A stretch of DNA of 64,000 bases from Ascidiaceihabitans sp029251465 (GCF_042932805.1 NZ_CP170633.1:868001-932000), one strand, 5' to 3'; positions 52,771-62,180 are shown, counted from the stretch's first letter. Translations and numbers: made by a program. The notes: generated by a model from the sequence alone, not told the origin.

Positions 52771-52960
52771 ATTTGCGTGATGTCCCCGTTCAACCGTATC
52801 GATTTGACGCGTAGCTCTTGCTTAGACAATGACGCCGCGTTTGGCAAATTCGAAACCGGCAAAGCAGCGGTCGGGATGTTGGGTTTGGAGCGTATGACGG
52901 CTTGCGAATCTCTAGAATTGTTCCTATTTTGTTCCTGACATCATTCAAGGGAAATCCGTA

Positions 52961-53239
52961 ATGGAACCGCATGAAACCACGTTGAAAGTGCACTATATTT
53001 GCCAGACTTACGTCGAGAAAAAGAGCGGGCACGCGCAGCAGGGAAGTTTGGAAATCGGCAAGCAAATTCAATACACTACGGCATCCGAGGCGCAGGAACG
53101 CGCAGAGCGGGAATGCCGGTCTGCGGACACGGTTGGCGCGGACGCCTACATGGTAAGCGAAGATCCGAATTCCGGCGAAGTGAGCGTGCCGACGTTCCTT
53201 GCCAGATTCGGAAATGTTCCTGAAAACGACAGTTTTTGA
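52961..53239 (+). CDS. Small protein of unknown function
   Basis: A 92-residue, hydrophilic protein (MEPHETTLKVHYICQTYVEK, KSGHAQQGSLEIGKQIQYTT, ASEAQERAERECRSADTVGA) with no signal peptide or membrane segment. An AAGGGA ribosome site lies before the ATG, and codon use looks coding, so I accept it as real. Two cysteines, a YTTASEAQERAE helix and a VPTFLARFG end are notable; the family is unknown to me. It converges with the gamma-glutamyltransferase gene. Confidence 0.6.
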   Translation: MEPHETTLKVHYICQTYVEKKSGHAQQGSLEIGKQIQYTTASEAQERAERECRSADTVGADAYMVSEDPNSGEVSVPTFLARFGNVPENDSF

Positions 53240-53252
53240 CGCGCTTTTGGTG

Positions 53253-54878
53253 CTAAAACCCGACCGCGTGACCGTCTTTGCGCGGGTCTGATCCGGCGCT
53301 GTAGCCTGTGTCGCCCAGTCGGCAAATCAGCTGCGCGCCACCAAAACCAAAGGCGTTGTCCGGGGCCTCCAGCGACACCGTGTGACCAAGGGATGTCAGC
53401 GCATCCAGGGTGGCTGTCGGCATCGTGTCTTCGCAGGCGATTTCCAGCCCTTCGACAAACCGCCAGCGCGGCGCATCAATGGCCATTTGCGGGTCTTGGC
53501 CCCAGATTTGCGTGCGCAAAACCATCTGTACATGGCCTTGTGCCTGCATCGGCCCGCCCATGACGCCAAAGCTCATGAGGGGTCCGTCCGGTCCCATCAG
53601 GAACCCTGGAATAATCGTGTGAAAGGGGCGTTTGTTCGGCCCGACACGGTTCTGGCTGTCGGGATCAAGTGAAAAACCAGCGCCGCGATTTTGCATGGAA
53701 ATTCCGGTGCCGGGGATCGCAATGCCTGACCCGAAACCGGCGTAGTTCGACTGAATGAACGACACCATCATGCCCGACGCGTCCGCCGCTGTCAGATAGA
53801 CCGTGCCGCCGTTTTTGGGCGCGCCGACGTTGAAATCCTGCGCGCGGGTTTGATCGATCAGGGCGGCGCGGCTGGCAAGATACGCGTCGTCCAAGAGGGC
53901 TGCGGCGGAAACATCGCTCATGTGATCTGCGTCAGCGACGTAGGTTTCGGCGTCGACCAGCGCCAGTTTCATGGCCTCGATTTGCAGGTGAAATGCAGCT
54001 GGATCATCGGCGTCAAGATCGCGGATCACGGTGTGTGACAGGATGCCGATGGCCATCAATGCGGCGATGCCCTGACCGTTTGGCGGGATCTCGTGCAGTT
54101 CCAGATCGTCGAAGGATTTGGAAATTGTGCCGCACCAATCAGCGGTGTGCGCGGCCATGTCGGCGCGGGTCAGGGCAGCACCGTGTTGGGCCGCAAAATC
54201 GCAGATTGCGCCAGCCAAAGCGCCTTTGTAAAACGCCTCACCTTTGGTGTCGGCGATTGCGCGCAGGGTGGTTGCCAAGGGGGCGTTGATGAACCGTTCG
54301 CCCGCTTTGGGGGCTGCGCCATTTGGCAAAAAGGTTTCTGCAAAACCGGGGTAGTCGCCAAGATCGAGCGCGGCGCGGCGCCACAATTCTGCGATCACCG
54401 GCGTCACGATAAATCCGTTTTGCGCGTAGTCGATTGCGGGTGCGAACAGCTCGGCAAAAGGCAGCTTGCCAAACCGCTCTGACAGCGACACCCACGCGGA
54501 CACAGCGCCGGGCACGGTCACGCTTTCCCAGCCGCGAAATGGCATTTCGTTGTGTCCCGAAAACCGTTCCGGCGTCCATGTGGCAGGCGCGCGCCCCGAG
54601 GCATTCAGCCCGTGCAGTTCAGTGCCGTCCCAGACAATCGCAAAGGCGTCTGACCCGACGCCGTTGCCCGTGGGTTCGACCAATGTCAGCGTGATCGCCG
54701 TGGCAATTGCCGCATCCACCGCGTTGCCGCCCCGGGCCAACATCGACAGGCCCGCTTGGGCTGCCAAAGGCTGCGAGGTCGACACGATGTTGTCCGCCAA
54801 AACAGCCGAGCGGCGCGACGGATAAGGGTGCGTGGCGCGAATTTCCATGGTGTTTTCTTTCATTGCGGCTTTTTTCAT
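53253..54878 (-). CDS. Gamma-glutamyltransferase family protein
   Basis: A 541-residue Ntn-hydrolase. The autocleavage and nucleophile Thr is in PKNGGTVYLTAADASGMMVS, with downstream GFGSGIAIPGTGISMQNRGA and RPFHTIIPGFLMGPDGPLMS, matching the cytoplasmic GGT-like branch (no signal peptide visible). N-terminus ADNIVSTSQPLAAQAGLSML and RGGNAVDAAIATAITLTLVE are also standard. ATG at 54878 overlaps the amidase stop; a later ATG (MEIRATHP) is possible. Last gene of a 4-gene leftward operon, probably degrading a gamma-glutamyl or acylated compound. Confidence 0.88.
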   Translation of the reverse strand: MKKAAMKENTMEIRATHPYPSRRSAVLADNIVSTSQPLAAQAGLSMLARGGNAVDAAIATAITLTLVEPTGNGVGSDAFAIVWDGTELHGLNASGRAPATWTPERFSGHNEMPFRGWESVTVPGAVSAWVSLSERFGKLPFAELFAPAIDYAQNGFIVTPVIAELWRRAALDLGDYPGFAETFLPNGAAPKAGERFINAPLATTLRAIADTKGEAFYKGALAGAICDFAAQHGAALTRADMAAHTADWCGTISKSFDDLELHEIPPNGQGIAALMAIGILSHTVIRDLDADDPAAFHLQIEAMKLALVDAETYVADADHMSDVSAAALLDDAYLASRAALIDQTRAQDFNVGAPKNGGTVYLTAADASGMMVSFIQSNYAGFGSGIAIPGTGISMQNRGAGFSLDPDSQNRVGPNKRPFHTIIPGFLMGPDGPLMSFGVMGGPMQAQGHVQMVLRTQIWGQDPQMAIDAPRWRFVEGLEIACEDTMPTATLDALTSLGHTVSLEAPDNAFGFGGAQLICRLGDTGYSAGSDPRKDGHAVGF

Positions 54879-55813
54879 TTCTGCGGATCAATCAGGTGTT
54901 TTGCCATCATCATGTGCACACCTTTTTCGCGGTTTACGGTTTGGGTGATGCGCAAATCACCCGCGAGACTGCACAGCATGTAGGCGTCTTGGCGGCTGAT
55001 GCCTGCGCGCTCGGACACCAGTTTGATCATGTCGCGCAAGGCCATTTTCACGCAAGCATCTAGGTCGGGTGCCATGCCCATCGTGATGTAATGCGTTGGG
55101 GTTTCGGCCTGTGGATAGCTTAGGTCGCGATGCTTTAGAACACTCAGCCGGAACCGTCCCTGAAGGGCGGTTTCAATGGCGGTCACGCAGACCTCGCCGT
55201 CGCCCTGCGCGCCGTGCCCGTCGCCGCACGAAAACAGCGCGCCGTCGTTGAAAACCGGCAGGAATAGCGTGGTGCCCGCCACCAGTTCCTTGTTGTCGAT
55301 GTTGCCGCCGTGGATTCGTGGTTCGATAGTCGAAATCCGGCCCCAGGTGGGCGGCGGGGCCACGCCCATGACGCCAAAGAATGGCGCAAGTGGCAATTCT
55401 AATCCCCAAGGCAACGCGGCGATGCCACGCGCGGCATCCAGCGGAATGATAGTGTGGTGATGATCCGTGAAATCATCGGGCAGGGTGCCTTTGAGCGGGC
55501 CGTGATAGTTAAACCCCCAATCCTGTCGCAGGGCCACATCGAGAATATCGACTTGTAGAACATCGCCCGGTTTTGCGCCTGAAACCGCCACCGGTCCGGT
55601 CAAGATGTGGCCGGGCATCGCGGGCACACCGGCGGCGTGAATTTCTAGCAACTCAGGCGGCACGTGGAACCCGTCACCTGGCAAGTTCATCGGCCCGCCA
55701 GAGACCGAATTGATCACAATTTCATCGCCACTTGCGATTGTCACGGCGGGCGCGCGCGAGGCGTCGAAGTAGCCCCAATGGCAGGTCTCAATCGATGCAT
55801 TCAGGGTCGTCAT
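54875..55813 (-). CDS. Acetamidase/formamidase family protein
   Basis: A 312-residue amidase with the formamidase/acetamidase fold. ASIETCHWGYFDASRAPAVT, IHAAGVPAMPGHILTGPVAV, GDVLQVDILDVALRQDWGFN and the metal/His-rich CGDGHGAQGDGEVCVTAIET are the identifying blocks. It would release ammonia from formamide, acetamide or a related small amide. Overlaps by four bases with genes on both sides (Gfo/Idh upstream, GGT downstream). Confidence 0.88.
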   Translation of the reverse strand: MTTLNASIETCHWGYFDASRAPAVTIASGDEIVINSVSGGPMNLPGDGFHVPPELLEIHAAGVPAMPGHILTGPVAVSGAKPGDVLQVDILDVALRQDWGFNYHGPLKGTLPDDFTDHHHTIIPLDAARGIAALPWGLELPLAPFFGVMGVAPPPTWGRISTIEPRIHGGNIDNKELVAGTTLFLPVFNDGALFSCGDGHGAQGDGEVCVTAIETALQGRFRLSVLKHRDLSYPQAETPTHYITMGMAPDLDACVKMALRDMIKLVSERAGISRQDAYMLCSLAGDLRITQTVNREKGVHMMMAKHLIDPQK

Positions 55814-56766
55814 TGGGCCAGTATTCCTTCGATCAGAATTTGAACGCGCAGGGCTTCTTGGATCGTTGCAAGGCGGTTTGGTTTGCCATTCATCAACAGC
55901 ACCAGATCATCCAGTTGAGCCTTGAGGCTGGTCGCCCTCGGGTCTGCGGGATCTGGTGTTGCCGGGGTGAAATCGCCACCTGACGACACGGTGTCACGGT
56001 AAAAATCCGACACGCGGCGGCTGGTTTTTGACCCTTTGATTGTGACCTCTTGGCGGTCGGGCTGCGCGCCGCCGACGCTGCCCATGATCGTCACAGGCAG
56101 GCCTGCGTGGTTGACCAAACGCGCGGCCACGTGGGTTTCGCACAAATCACTTTGCGCTGGATAATCGGGGCGGGCCCAGACCAATTCGAGCGGCCCCAAG
56201 ATGCGTTCGCTAAAGAATAGGAAATGCGAGATTACTTCGCGGGTCATGCCTCCTTCACCCCGAAACCGCAGCCAATCAGCAGCCATTTGCCATGCGCGCG
56301 GCCAGTGTGCGTAGGTCACGACGATGTCGACGCCGGCCAAATCACCCAGCGCACCAGACTGCGCTGCGGCTGACACGTCGGTCAGGGCGGCCCCTGCGGC
56401 TTGGGTGAAATTGACCGCTGCTGGCACGCCGGATGCTGCTAATTGTTCGACCAAATCGCGGCTTTCGGCGACGTCGATGCCCAGTGGTTTTTCCAGGAAA
56501 ACCGCTTTGTTTTGTGCGGCGGCGGCCAAAGCATAGGCCTTGCGCGGGACCGGCGGGCAGGCGAGATACACCAGATCGGCCGCCGCAATTGCATCTGCGG
56601 CATTGGCGGCAATCGTGGCGTTCGGGGCCAGTTTTTGGGCGGCCTGACAGGCGGCGGCGTCCGGATCCCAAATCGCGGTCACCGAGAATTCCGGGTGCAG
56701 AACCATGTGTTCAACCATGCGCTGACCCATGATGCCCAAGCCGATCACGGCGGTTTTGATCGTCAT
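55810..56766 (-). CDS. Gfo/Idh/MocA family oxidoreductase
   Basis: A 318-residue NAD(P)-dependent dehydrogenase. The Rossmann start TAVIGLGIMGQRMVEHMVL (GxGxxG), then ADLVYLACPPVPRKAYALAA and FLEKPLGIDVAESRDL, where EKP carries the catalytic Lys, are canonical. The C-terminal domain is a standard alpha/beta substrate domain. Substrate unknown; position between the MetX-like hydrolase and the amidase suggests oxidation of a breakdown product. Confidence 0.9.
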   Translation of the reverse strand: MTIKTAVIGLGIMGQRMVEHMVLHPEFSVTAIWDPDAAACQAAQKLAPNATIAANAADAIAAADLVYLACPPVPRKAYALAAAAQNKAVFLEKPLGIDVAESRDLVEQLAASGVPAAVNFTQAAGAALTDVSAAAQSGALGDLAGVDIVVTYAHWPRAWQMAADWLRFRGEGGMTREVISHFLFFSERILGPLELVWARPDYPAQSDLCETHVAARLVNHAGLPVTIMGSVGGAQPDRQEVTIKGSKTSRRVSDFYRDTVSSGGDFTPATPDPADPRATSLKAQLDDLVLLMNGKPNRLATIQEALRVQILIEGILAQ

Positions 56767-56806
56767 CTAAATCTCCTGACGTGGTGTTGTGGCGAAATGT
56801 GATCGC

Positions 56807-57910
56807 TCATTCGGGCGGGGTCAACCACGCCTGCACTTCGGGGGTCAGGGCGCTGACGTCAAATTGAAAGGCCCCGTGCCCGAATTCCGAGTGCAGATGG
56901 GCGTGTCGGACGGGGACGTCGGCAGTGTGCAGGGCCTCGGCCAGTGTTGCGATTTCGTCGCGCGGATAGCGCCAATCGCTTTCGTAACTGACCAGCAAAA
57001 CGGGGGCTTTGATGGCTGCAACGGCGACCTGAAGGCTGTCGTAGCCCGCCGCCAAATCGTAGAGATCGACGGCCTTGGTCAAGTACAGCAGCGAATTTGG
57101 GTCAAAGCGCAGGGTGGCGCGGGCGCGGACTTGCGCCAAGAACTGCTCGACTGCGAATTCAGGTGCGAATTTTTGGGTGGTTTCAGGGGGCGTTTCAGAT
57201 GCAGGTGCACGGCCGAATTTGGCGGCCAGCGTTTCGCGATCCAACCACAAAACCGAGCCGATCATCGCGGTCATGCCGATCCCTTGCAGCGGCGGCGTGC
57301 CCGCGTAATACTGCCCGTCTTGCCAATTTGGATCGGCGTAAACCGCTTGGCGCATCAGTTCCCACAGCGCGATGGTGTAGGCCGATGTGCTGGCTGTCGC
57401 GCTGATCGCAATGGCGCGGTTCAGTCGGTCGTGATGGCGGCGCGCGAATTCCAGAACCTGAAACCCACCCATGCAGCCACCGATGGCCAGCGCCAGTTTT
57501 TCGATGCCAAAATGATCCAAGAGGCGCGCCTGCGCGTCGGCCATGTCAGCGATGCGAATTACAGGAAAATCCATGCCATAAGGTCGTCCGGTTTCGGGGT
57601 TTTTGGACGCAGGTGAAATCGATCCGCCGCTGCCCGCTGGCACGTTGGCGCAGATTACAAAATAGCGGTTGGTGTCCAGCATTTTGCCGGCACCAATGGC
57701 ACAATCCCACCACGGTTTGACGCCATCCTGGGCCGGACTGCCGCCTGCGTTTTGCGAATTGGTCATGCCGTGACAGACCAAAATTGCGTTGCTGCGATCC
57801 GCGTTCAGAACCCCGTAGGTTTCAACCGCAAGGTGGGGGTCAGACAAGGTCTGGCCCGACGCTAAAGCCAGCGGGCTGTCCAGAAAAATGGTCTGTTTTC
57901 GCTCATTCAT
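56807..57910 (-). CDS. MetX-like alpha/beta hydrolase with cysteine nucleophile
   Basis: A 367-residue protein of the homoserine O-acetyltransferase (MetX) fold: AILVCHGMTNSQNAGGSPAQ, SPASKNPETGRPYGMDFPVI and the elbow AIGGCMGGFQVLEF. Normal MetX enzymes have Ser at the position of Cys146; the acid Asp312 (SYESDWRYP) and His345 (FGHGAF) are kept. Several MetX features around the acceptor site are altered, so a true methionine-biosynthesis role is unlikely; a hydrolase or acyltransferase on another substrate fits the operon with amidase and GGT. First gene of that operon; AGGGA precedes the ATG. Confidence 0.8.
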   Translation of the reverse strand: MNERKQTIFLDSPLALASGQTLSDPHLAVETYGVLNADRSNAILVCHGMTNSQNAGGSPAQDGVKPWWDCAIGAGKMLDTNRYFVICANVPAGSGGSISPASKNPETGRPYGMDFPVIRIADMADAQARLLDHFGIEKLALAIGGCMGGFQVLEFARRHHDRLNRAIAISATASTSAYTIALWELMRQAVYADPNWQDGQYYAGTPPLQGIGMTAMIGSVLWLDRETLAAKFGRAPASETPPETTQKFAPEFAVEQFLAQVRARATLRFDPNSLLYLTKAVDLYDLAAGYDSLQVAVAAIKAPVLLVSYESDWRYPRDEIATLAEALHTADVPVRHAHLHSEFGHGAFQFDVSALTPEVQAWLTPPE

Positions 57911-57957
57911 TGCGGTTTTCCCTATCGCGAACCATCCCCGAGGTGACCAGCAACTTC

Positions 57958-57985
57958 TTGACAGGTCTTTTCGGTATGCTAGGCT
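57958..57985 (+). promoter_or_regulatory. Candidate sigma-70-type promoter for the RiPP radical SAM operon
   Basis: TTGACA (57958-57963) and TAGGCT (57980-57985) with 16 bases between them lie 130 bases ahead of the radical SAM gene, in the divergent gap. The -35 is perfect and the -10 imperfect. Confidence 0.45.
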
Positions 57986-58116
57986 TTTCTTGCAATAGTT
58001 GTACTAGAAATTACTTTTCGTTCGATATTTTTAAACCGACTCTGCTGACGGCTCATATTATTTTCCGAGTACAGCGCGTCGCACCACGTCTTGCAAGCGA
58101 GACAGAGGGATTTATT

Positions 58117-60180
58117 ATGAACCGTCCGGTTTCTCCATCCGAAATGCTGCGCAAACCGGTGTCTTATGACGCTGATATTTTGCTGCCGTTTATGCCGTTT
58201 GGCCCGATTGAACGCCCGTCGCTGGCGTTGGGGATCTTAAAGGCGGCGCTGCTAAAGGCGGGGTTGTCGACGCAAGTGACCTACCCAAGCTTTGATTTTG
58301 CCGAAGAAATCGGATCGGCCCCTTATGCTGAACTGGCGTGGGTGCGCGAGGAAAACATCGGCGAATGGATGTTTTCCGCCGCTGCATTCCCCGACTTTGA
58401 CGGCGATATTGACGGCTACATGGCGCGCGTCACCGGGTTGTTTGCCAAGACCGAAGACGAAGCATTGATCGTGCGGGACTGGCTGATGACCGTGCGAAAA
58501 CAAGCGGTTACGTTCATCGAAAACATGGCGCAAGACATCGCCGCATCGGGCGTCAAAATTTTGGGCTGCACCTCGACCTTTCAGCAGCACTGTGCGGTGT
58601 TGGCGCTGACGCGGCGGGTCAAGGAATTGAACCCCGCCATCGTCACCATTTTGGGCGGGGCCAATTGCGAGGCCGAAATGGGCGTCGCCACGGCGTTGGA
58701 ATTTCCGTGGGTCGATCTGGTGGTGTCGGGCGAGGCCGAAGAATTGCTGCCAACGCTGTGCAAAACGATTTTGGCCGGAAAACTGGCTGACACACCGTTG
58801 CCGGCGGGCGTTTTGGGCCAGAACATCCGCACCCACCCTGATCCTTACAAAGCGCCACCTCGGGCCAGCGCCGATTTGAACACCTCTCCGACGCCGGATT
58901 TTGACGACTTTTTCGAAGGGCTGGATGGCTACGCGCTGAGCGCTGAAATCACGCCGGCGCTGATGATCGAAAGTTCGCGGGGCTGCTGGTGGGGCGCGAT
59001 CAAGCATTGCACGTTTTGTGGGCTCAACGGTGGGTCGATGTCGTACCGTTTTAAACCAGCAGAGCAGGTGATGGGCGAGTTGGACGAGATGAGCGCCCGC
59101 TATGGTCTCACGCGGTTTCTGGTCGTCGACAACATCTTGCCGCTGGATTATTTCGACACGCTGTTGCCGCAACTGGCGGAGCGTGGCGCGCCTTATCATC
59201 TGTTTTACGAGATCAAGGCGAACATCCATTTCGACCAGCTTCAGCTGTTGCGCGACGCGGGCGTGACGTGGTTGCAACCGGGCATCGAAAGCTTTCATGA
59301 CGGCGCGCTGAAGCTGATGGACAAGGGCACGCCGGCTTGGAACAACATCCAGTTGCTAAAATGGTCGCGCGAATTGGGCACCACGCTGACGTGGAATTAC
59401 CTGTGCGGATTTCCGGGCGAAGAGGATGCGTGGTATTCCGAAGTTGCCGACTGGATTCCGCAGATTGAGCACCTGCAGCCCAGCCGTGAATTGCGCCCGA
59501 TCCGCATTGACCGCTTCAGTCCGTATCACCAACGACCGACCGAATATGGCATCGATTTGCAGGTGAATTGGGCGTACAAACACATCTATCCGCTTGATAA
59601 CGAAGGTTTGTCGCGCTTGGTCTACATCTTTCATTCCGCGTCGGAGTTTGAGCTGAATTCGTCACCTTTCCGCATGAAAGGCACCAGCGATCTAGAGGAA
59701 TTCCCGTCTTTGGGCAGCCCCGGTCGTGATGCGTTGCAAGCGCGATTGCGGGTGTGGCATGCCAGTTTTCAGGCCAATCTGCCGCCCATTTTGGCGATGG
59801 AGGAACACCCCGATCAAACGACGATTTTGGACACCCGCGCGGTGTCGCTGGCACGCCGCGTTGTGCTGGACGGCGATGCGCACCGGGTCCACCGCACGTT
59901 GCACGGCGCGCGCCCGTTTGGTGGTGTGCTGAAGGCAGTTCAAAGCGACGGAAAAGCGGCGCTGAACGAGGCCGAAGTGCAAGCGATCTTGGATGACCTG
60001 ATGGCGCGCAATCTGGTGCTGAACATTGGTGGGCGCTATATGGCGCTGGCGGTTCCGGGCGATTTGCCGGCACTGCCGAAATCCAACGAAGAAGGGTATC
60101 CCGGCGGCTGGATCAACCGCAACGCAGCCCTGCCGATGAAAGACCGGGCAGCCCGCTATCAAGAACGGGTGACGTCGTGA
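58117..60180 (+). CDS. RiPP maturation radical SAM protein (B12-binding type)
   Basis: A 687-residue enzyme acting on ribosomal peptides. The N-terminal half (about 18-215) is a B12-binding-like domain with DILLPFMPFGPIERPSLALG and VTILGGANCEAEMGV; the radical SAM core begins at ESSRGCWWGAIKHCTFCGLN, a CX7CX2C motif (Cys290, 298, 301) typical of the RiPP maturation radical SAM protein 1 group, followed by FLVVDNILPLDYFDTLLPQL and NYLCGFPGEEDAWY. It likely C-methylates or otherwise modifies the precursors encoded 1.4 kb away. ATG at 58117 follows GAGGGA; longer frames are rejected. A four-base overlap links it to the methyltransferase. Confidence 0.9.
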   Translation: MNRPVSPSEMLRKPVSYDADILLPFMPFGPIERPSLALGILKAALLKAGLSTQVTYPSFDFAEEIGSAPYAELAWVREENIGEWMFSAAAFPDFDGDIDGYMARVTGLFAKTEDEALIVRDWLMTVRKQAVTFIENMAQDIAASGVKILGCTSTFQQHCAVLALTRRVKELNPAIVTILGGANCEAEMGVATALEFPWVDLVVSGEAEELLPTLCKTILAGKLADTPLPAGVLGQNIRTHPDPYKAPPRASADLNTSPTPDFDDFFEGLDGYALSAEITPALMIESSRGCWWGAIKHCTFCGLNGGSMSYRFKPAEQVMGELDEMSARYGLTRFLVVDNILPLDYFDTLLPQLAERGAPYHLFYEIKANIHFDQLQLLRDAGVTWLQPGIESFHDGALKLMDKGTPAWNNIQLLKWSRELGTTLTWNYLCGFPGEEDAWYSEVADWIPQIEHLQPSRELRPIRIDRFSPYHQRPTEYGIDLQVNWAYKHIYPLDNEGLSRLVYIFHSASEFELNSSPFRMKGTSDLEEFPSLGSPGRDALQARLRVWHASFQANLPPILAMEEHPDQTTILDTRAVSLARRVVLDGDAHRVHRTLHGARPFGGVLKAVQSDGKAALNEAEVQAILDDLMARNLVLNIGGRYMALAVPGDLPALPKSNEEGYPGGWINRNAALPMKDRAARYQERVTS

Positions 60181-61598
60181 ACAAGGCCGCGCCCAACCTG
60201 GTGATTTCGGAAGAAAAAGCCTTTGAGGTTTGGGCGCAAATTTGTGGGCATATCAACGGAATGGCACTGGGCGGTAGCCTGCTGGCGTTGCGTGTGGCGG
60301 GGCATCTGAAGGGTGCGCCGCTGACGTTAGACCGGATGAACGGCAACGCCGGCTACCTGAACGGGTTGCTGCATGCGATGGCCGCGATGGGCTGGTTGAA
60401 CGAACCGGTGGACGGCGTTTGGGATTGGACGGATGCGGGGCGTGATTTGATCCGGCAGGCTGACCTGCTTGAGCACATTCCGACCCTGCTGGACGCGGCA
60501 GATGCGCTGCTGGATAGGGCCGATTGTGACCTGCCTGATATTGCGTCGGTCCCCGCCCCGCTGGGCCTGATTTTGCAAGGATACCTGTTGGCCCCGCTGA
60601 TGCTGGGATGTGCTGCACGCCAAGATGCCATTGCCCCCCCAAACAGCCATGCAACGTTGCGCGCGTTGGGTTGGATCGATGAAAACGGCGCGTTCAATGA
60701 CCTTGGCCAAATCGCGCTGTCACAAGCCGGAGCATACCACTATCCGGTGACCTATTTGCCGACTTTGGCGCGAGTTGGCGAACTTTTGTTCGGTGATCCC
60801 ATGGGCTTGCGGGCCCGAACAGCGACCCAAGAGGAAACCCATGTGGATCGCGCCCGCGACATTCTATTTTCAGGGCTGGTGTATCAACACTCGGTTGGTC
60901 CTGCGATTTGGGACCGGCTGCGCGATGTTCTGACATCCGCCCAAGCGCCGCGCTACATTCTGGATCTGGGGTGTGGGGATGGTCAGATGCTGGCCGAAAT
61001 CGGCAAACGCGCGCCCAGCGTTCAGCTGATCGGGATGGAGTACAACCGTGTCGCGCAGGCCACAGCGGCAGAGCGGATTTCTGGCTTTCCCAACGCCTTT
61101 GTTATTGCTGGTGACATCGGCGCGCCGCAGGCCACAATTGCGGCGTTAACGGAACGCGGGATCGACCCCAAAGACGTGTTGCTGATCACCAAATCCGTGG
61201 TTCACAATCGCAGTTGGACGCCGCCCACTGGCCCGCTGGTTTCCGGCGACACGCACGCCATGGCCGCAACACCCGACGGCGCGATCATCACAGGTGACGC
61301 ATTGGCGCAAAACCTGACGGAATTTTTTGCCGCGTGGCACCCGTTCGTGGGCCCACACGGGTTCTTCGTGATCGAACCGCATGCAATTGCGCGCGCGACT
61401 TTGCGGGCCAATTTGCACCGCAGCATCGGGCCGTGTCTGGAATACACGCATTGCCTGTCGAACCAGTTGCTGGTGCAGGCGGATTGCTTGCGCCGATGTG
61501 CCGGTTTGGCCGGATTTGTCAGCCGCTATTCAACCGGCATCGGCGCTGGTACATTGGGCTATGACCACATGAGCGTCGATCATTTCTTTGTCGCCTAG
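60177..61598 (+). CDS. Class I SAM-dependent methyltransferase of the RiPP locus
   Basis: A 473-residue protein. The N-terminal half (about 15-230) is mostly helical with a winged-helix-like pattern (ALRVAGHLKGAPLTLDRMNG, LLHAMAAMGWLNEPVDGVWD), similar to the dimerisation domains of small-molecule methyltransferases. The C-terminal half has the SAM motif YILDLGCGDGQMLAEIG and ends TGIGAGTLGYDHMSVDHFFV. It overlaps the radical SAM gene (GTGA) and converges on the precursor genes. By analogy with polytheonamide-type systems it may N-methylate Asn side chains, which is inference. AprA-type polyketide methyltransferases share parts of this layout. Confidence 0.82.
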   Translation: MNKAAPNLVISEEKAFEVWAQICGHINGMALGGSLLALRVAGHLKGAPLTLDRMNGNAGYLNGLLHAMAAMGWLNEPVDGVWDWTDAGRDLIRQADLLEHIPTLLDAADALLDRADCDLPDIASVPAPLGLILQGYLLAPLMLGCAARQDAIAPPNSHATLRALGWIDENGAFNDLGQIALSQAGAYHYPVTYLPTLARVGELLFGDPMGLRARTATQEETHVDRARDILFSGLVYQHSVGPAIWDRLRDVLTSAQAPRYILDLGCGDGQMLAEIGKRAPSVQLIGMEYNRVAQATAAERISGFPNAFVIAGDIGAPQATIAALTERGIDPKDVLLITKSVVHNRSWTPPTGPLVSGDTHAMAATPDGAIITGDALAQNLTEFFAAWHPFVGPHGFFVIEPHAIARATLRANLHRSIGPCLEYTHCLSNQLLVQADCLRRCAGLAGFVSRYSTGIGAGTLGYDHMSVDHFFVA

Positions 61599-61604
61599 GC
61601 CCTG

Positions 61605-62111
61605 CTAGGTCGCGACAATTGCCACCACGGCGATGTTGGTGTTGAGCGCGCTGGTGCCGACATTCACGACGACGGACTGAAACTCTATACCAGCATTGAC
61701 CCCACCAACATTGACGTTGACCGATTGAGGCCCTGCAGCGGCCAAATTCATGATGTCATCATCGCTGAGGTTCGAGGTGTCGGGTGCGAGCGGCAAAACC
61801 ACGTGATGGGTGTCGCCAGTGTTCTGCACAAAGTGCAAACGCACACCGTCGGGCAGGGGCAGAAAATGGCCAAGCCCGTTGATAAAATCGGCGCGACTGG
61901 CCTCAAAGTCGTCGGCACCCGGCACCACAATATGCACGTCGCGGTCGGTGTTTTGCACGACAACCGGTTTGGCCCCACTGGGCACGCTGACGCCCGCATC
62001 CCCGAGCACAGCTGCGGGATCAGAGATCAATTTCTCTTTGTAATCTGTGTCTTGCCACGCTTGGGCGATGACACTGGCGAGGGCCACTTTTTGTTTGTCG
62101 CTGCTTGCCAT
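61605..62111 (-). CDS. Proteusin-type RiPP precursor 1 (NHLP leader)
   Basis: A 168-residue precursor. The leader (about 1-125) is of the nitrile-hydratase-like type: VIAQAWQDTDYKEKLISDPA, AVLGDAGVSVPSGAKPVVVQ NTDRDVHIVV, with a second copy of the VQNT-x4-H motif (VRLHFVQNTGDTHHVVLPLA) and end LSDDDIMNLAAAG. The core that follows, about 42 residues, has SVNVNVGGVNAG, SVVVNVG and the hydrophobic tail NIAVVAIVAT. No Cys, Ser-rich or lanthionine-type residues stand out. Start ATG at 62111 with AAAGGA upstream. Second gene after precursor 2 in a leftward unit, separated by a hairpin. Confidence 0.85.
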   Translation of the reverse strand: MASSDKQKVALASVIAQAWQDTDYKEKLISDPAAVLGDAGVSVPSGAKPVVVQNTDRDVHIVVPGADDFEASRADFINGLGHFLPLPDGVRLHFVQNTGDTHHVVLPLAPDTSNLSDDDIMNLAAAGPQSVNVNVGGVNAGIEFQSVVVNVGTSALNTNIAVVAIVAT

Positions 62112-62138
62112 GATAAGGTTCCTTTCTAAAGGTGAAAC

Positions 62139-62169
62139 GCCCCGCCCGCGCAGTGCAGGCAGGCGGGGC
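62139..62169 (-). terminator. GC-rich hairpin between the two precursor genes
   Basis: GCCCCGCC pairs perfectly with GGCGGGGC around a 15-base loop, 12 bases after the precursor 2 stop and 28 bases before the precursor 1 start. It has no T run, so it is better seen as a stabiliser or partial terminator that raises precursor 2 mRNA over precursor 1. Confidence 0.6.
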
Positions 62170-62180
62170 ATGGATTGAAT

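Noticed and set aside
57911..58116. SAM riboswitch ahead of the MetX-like gene
   Set aside because: I looked for the SAM-II type conserved bases on the minus strand and did not find them; the gene is also unlikely to be a true metX.
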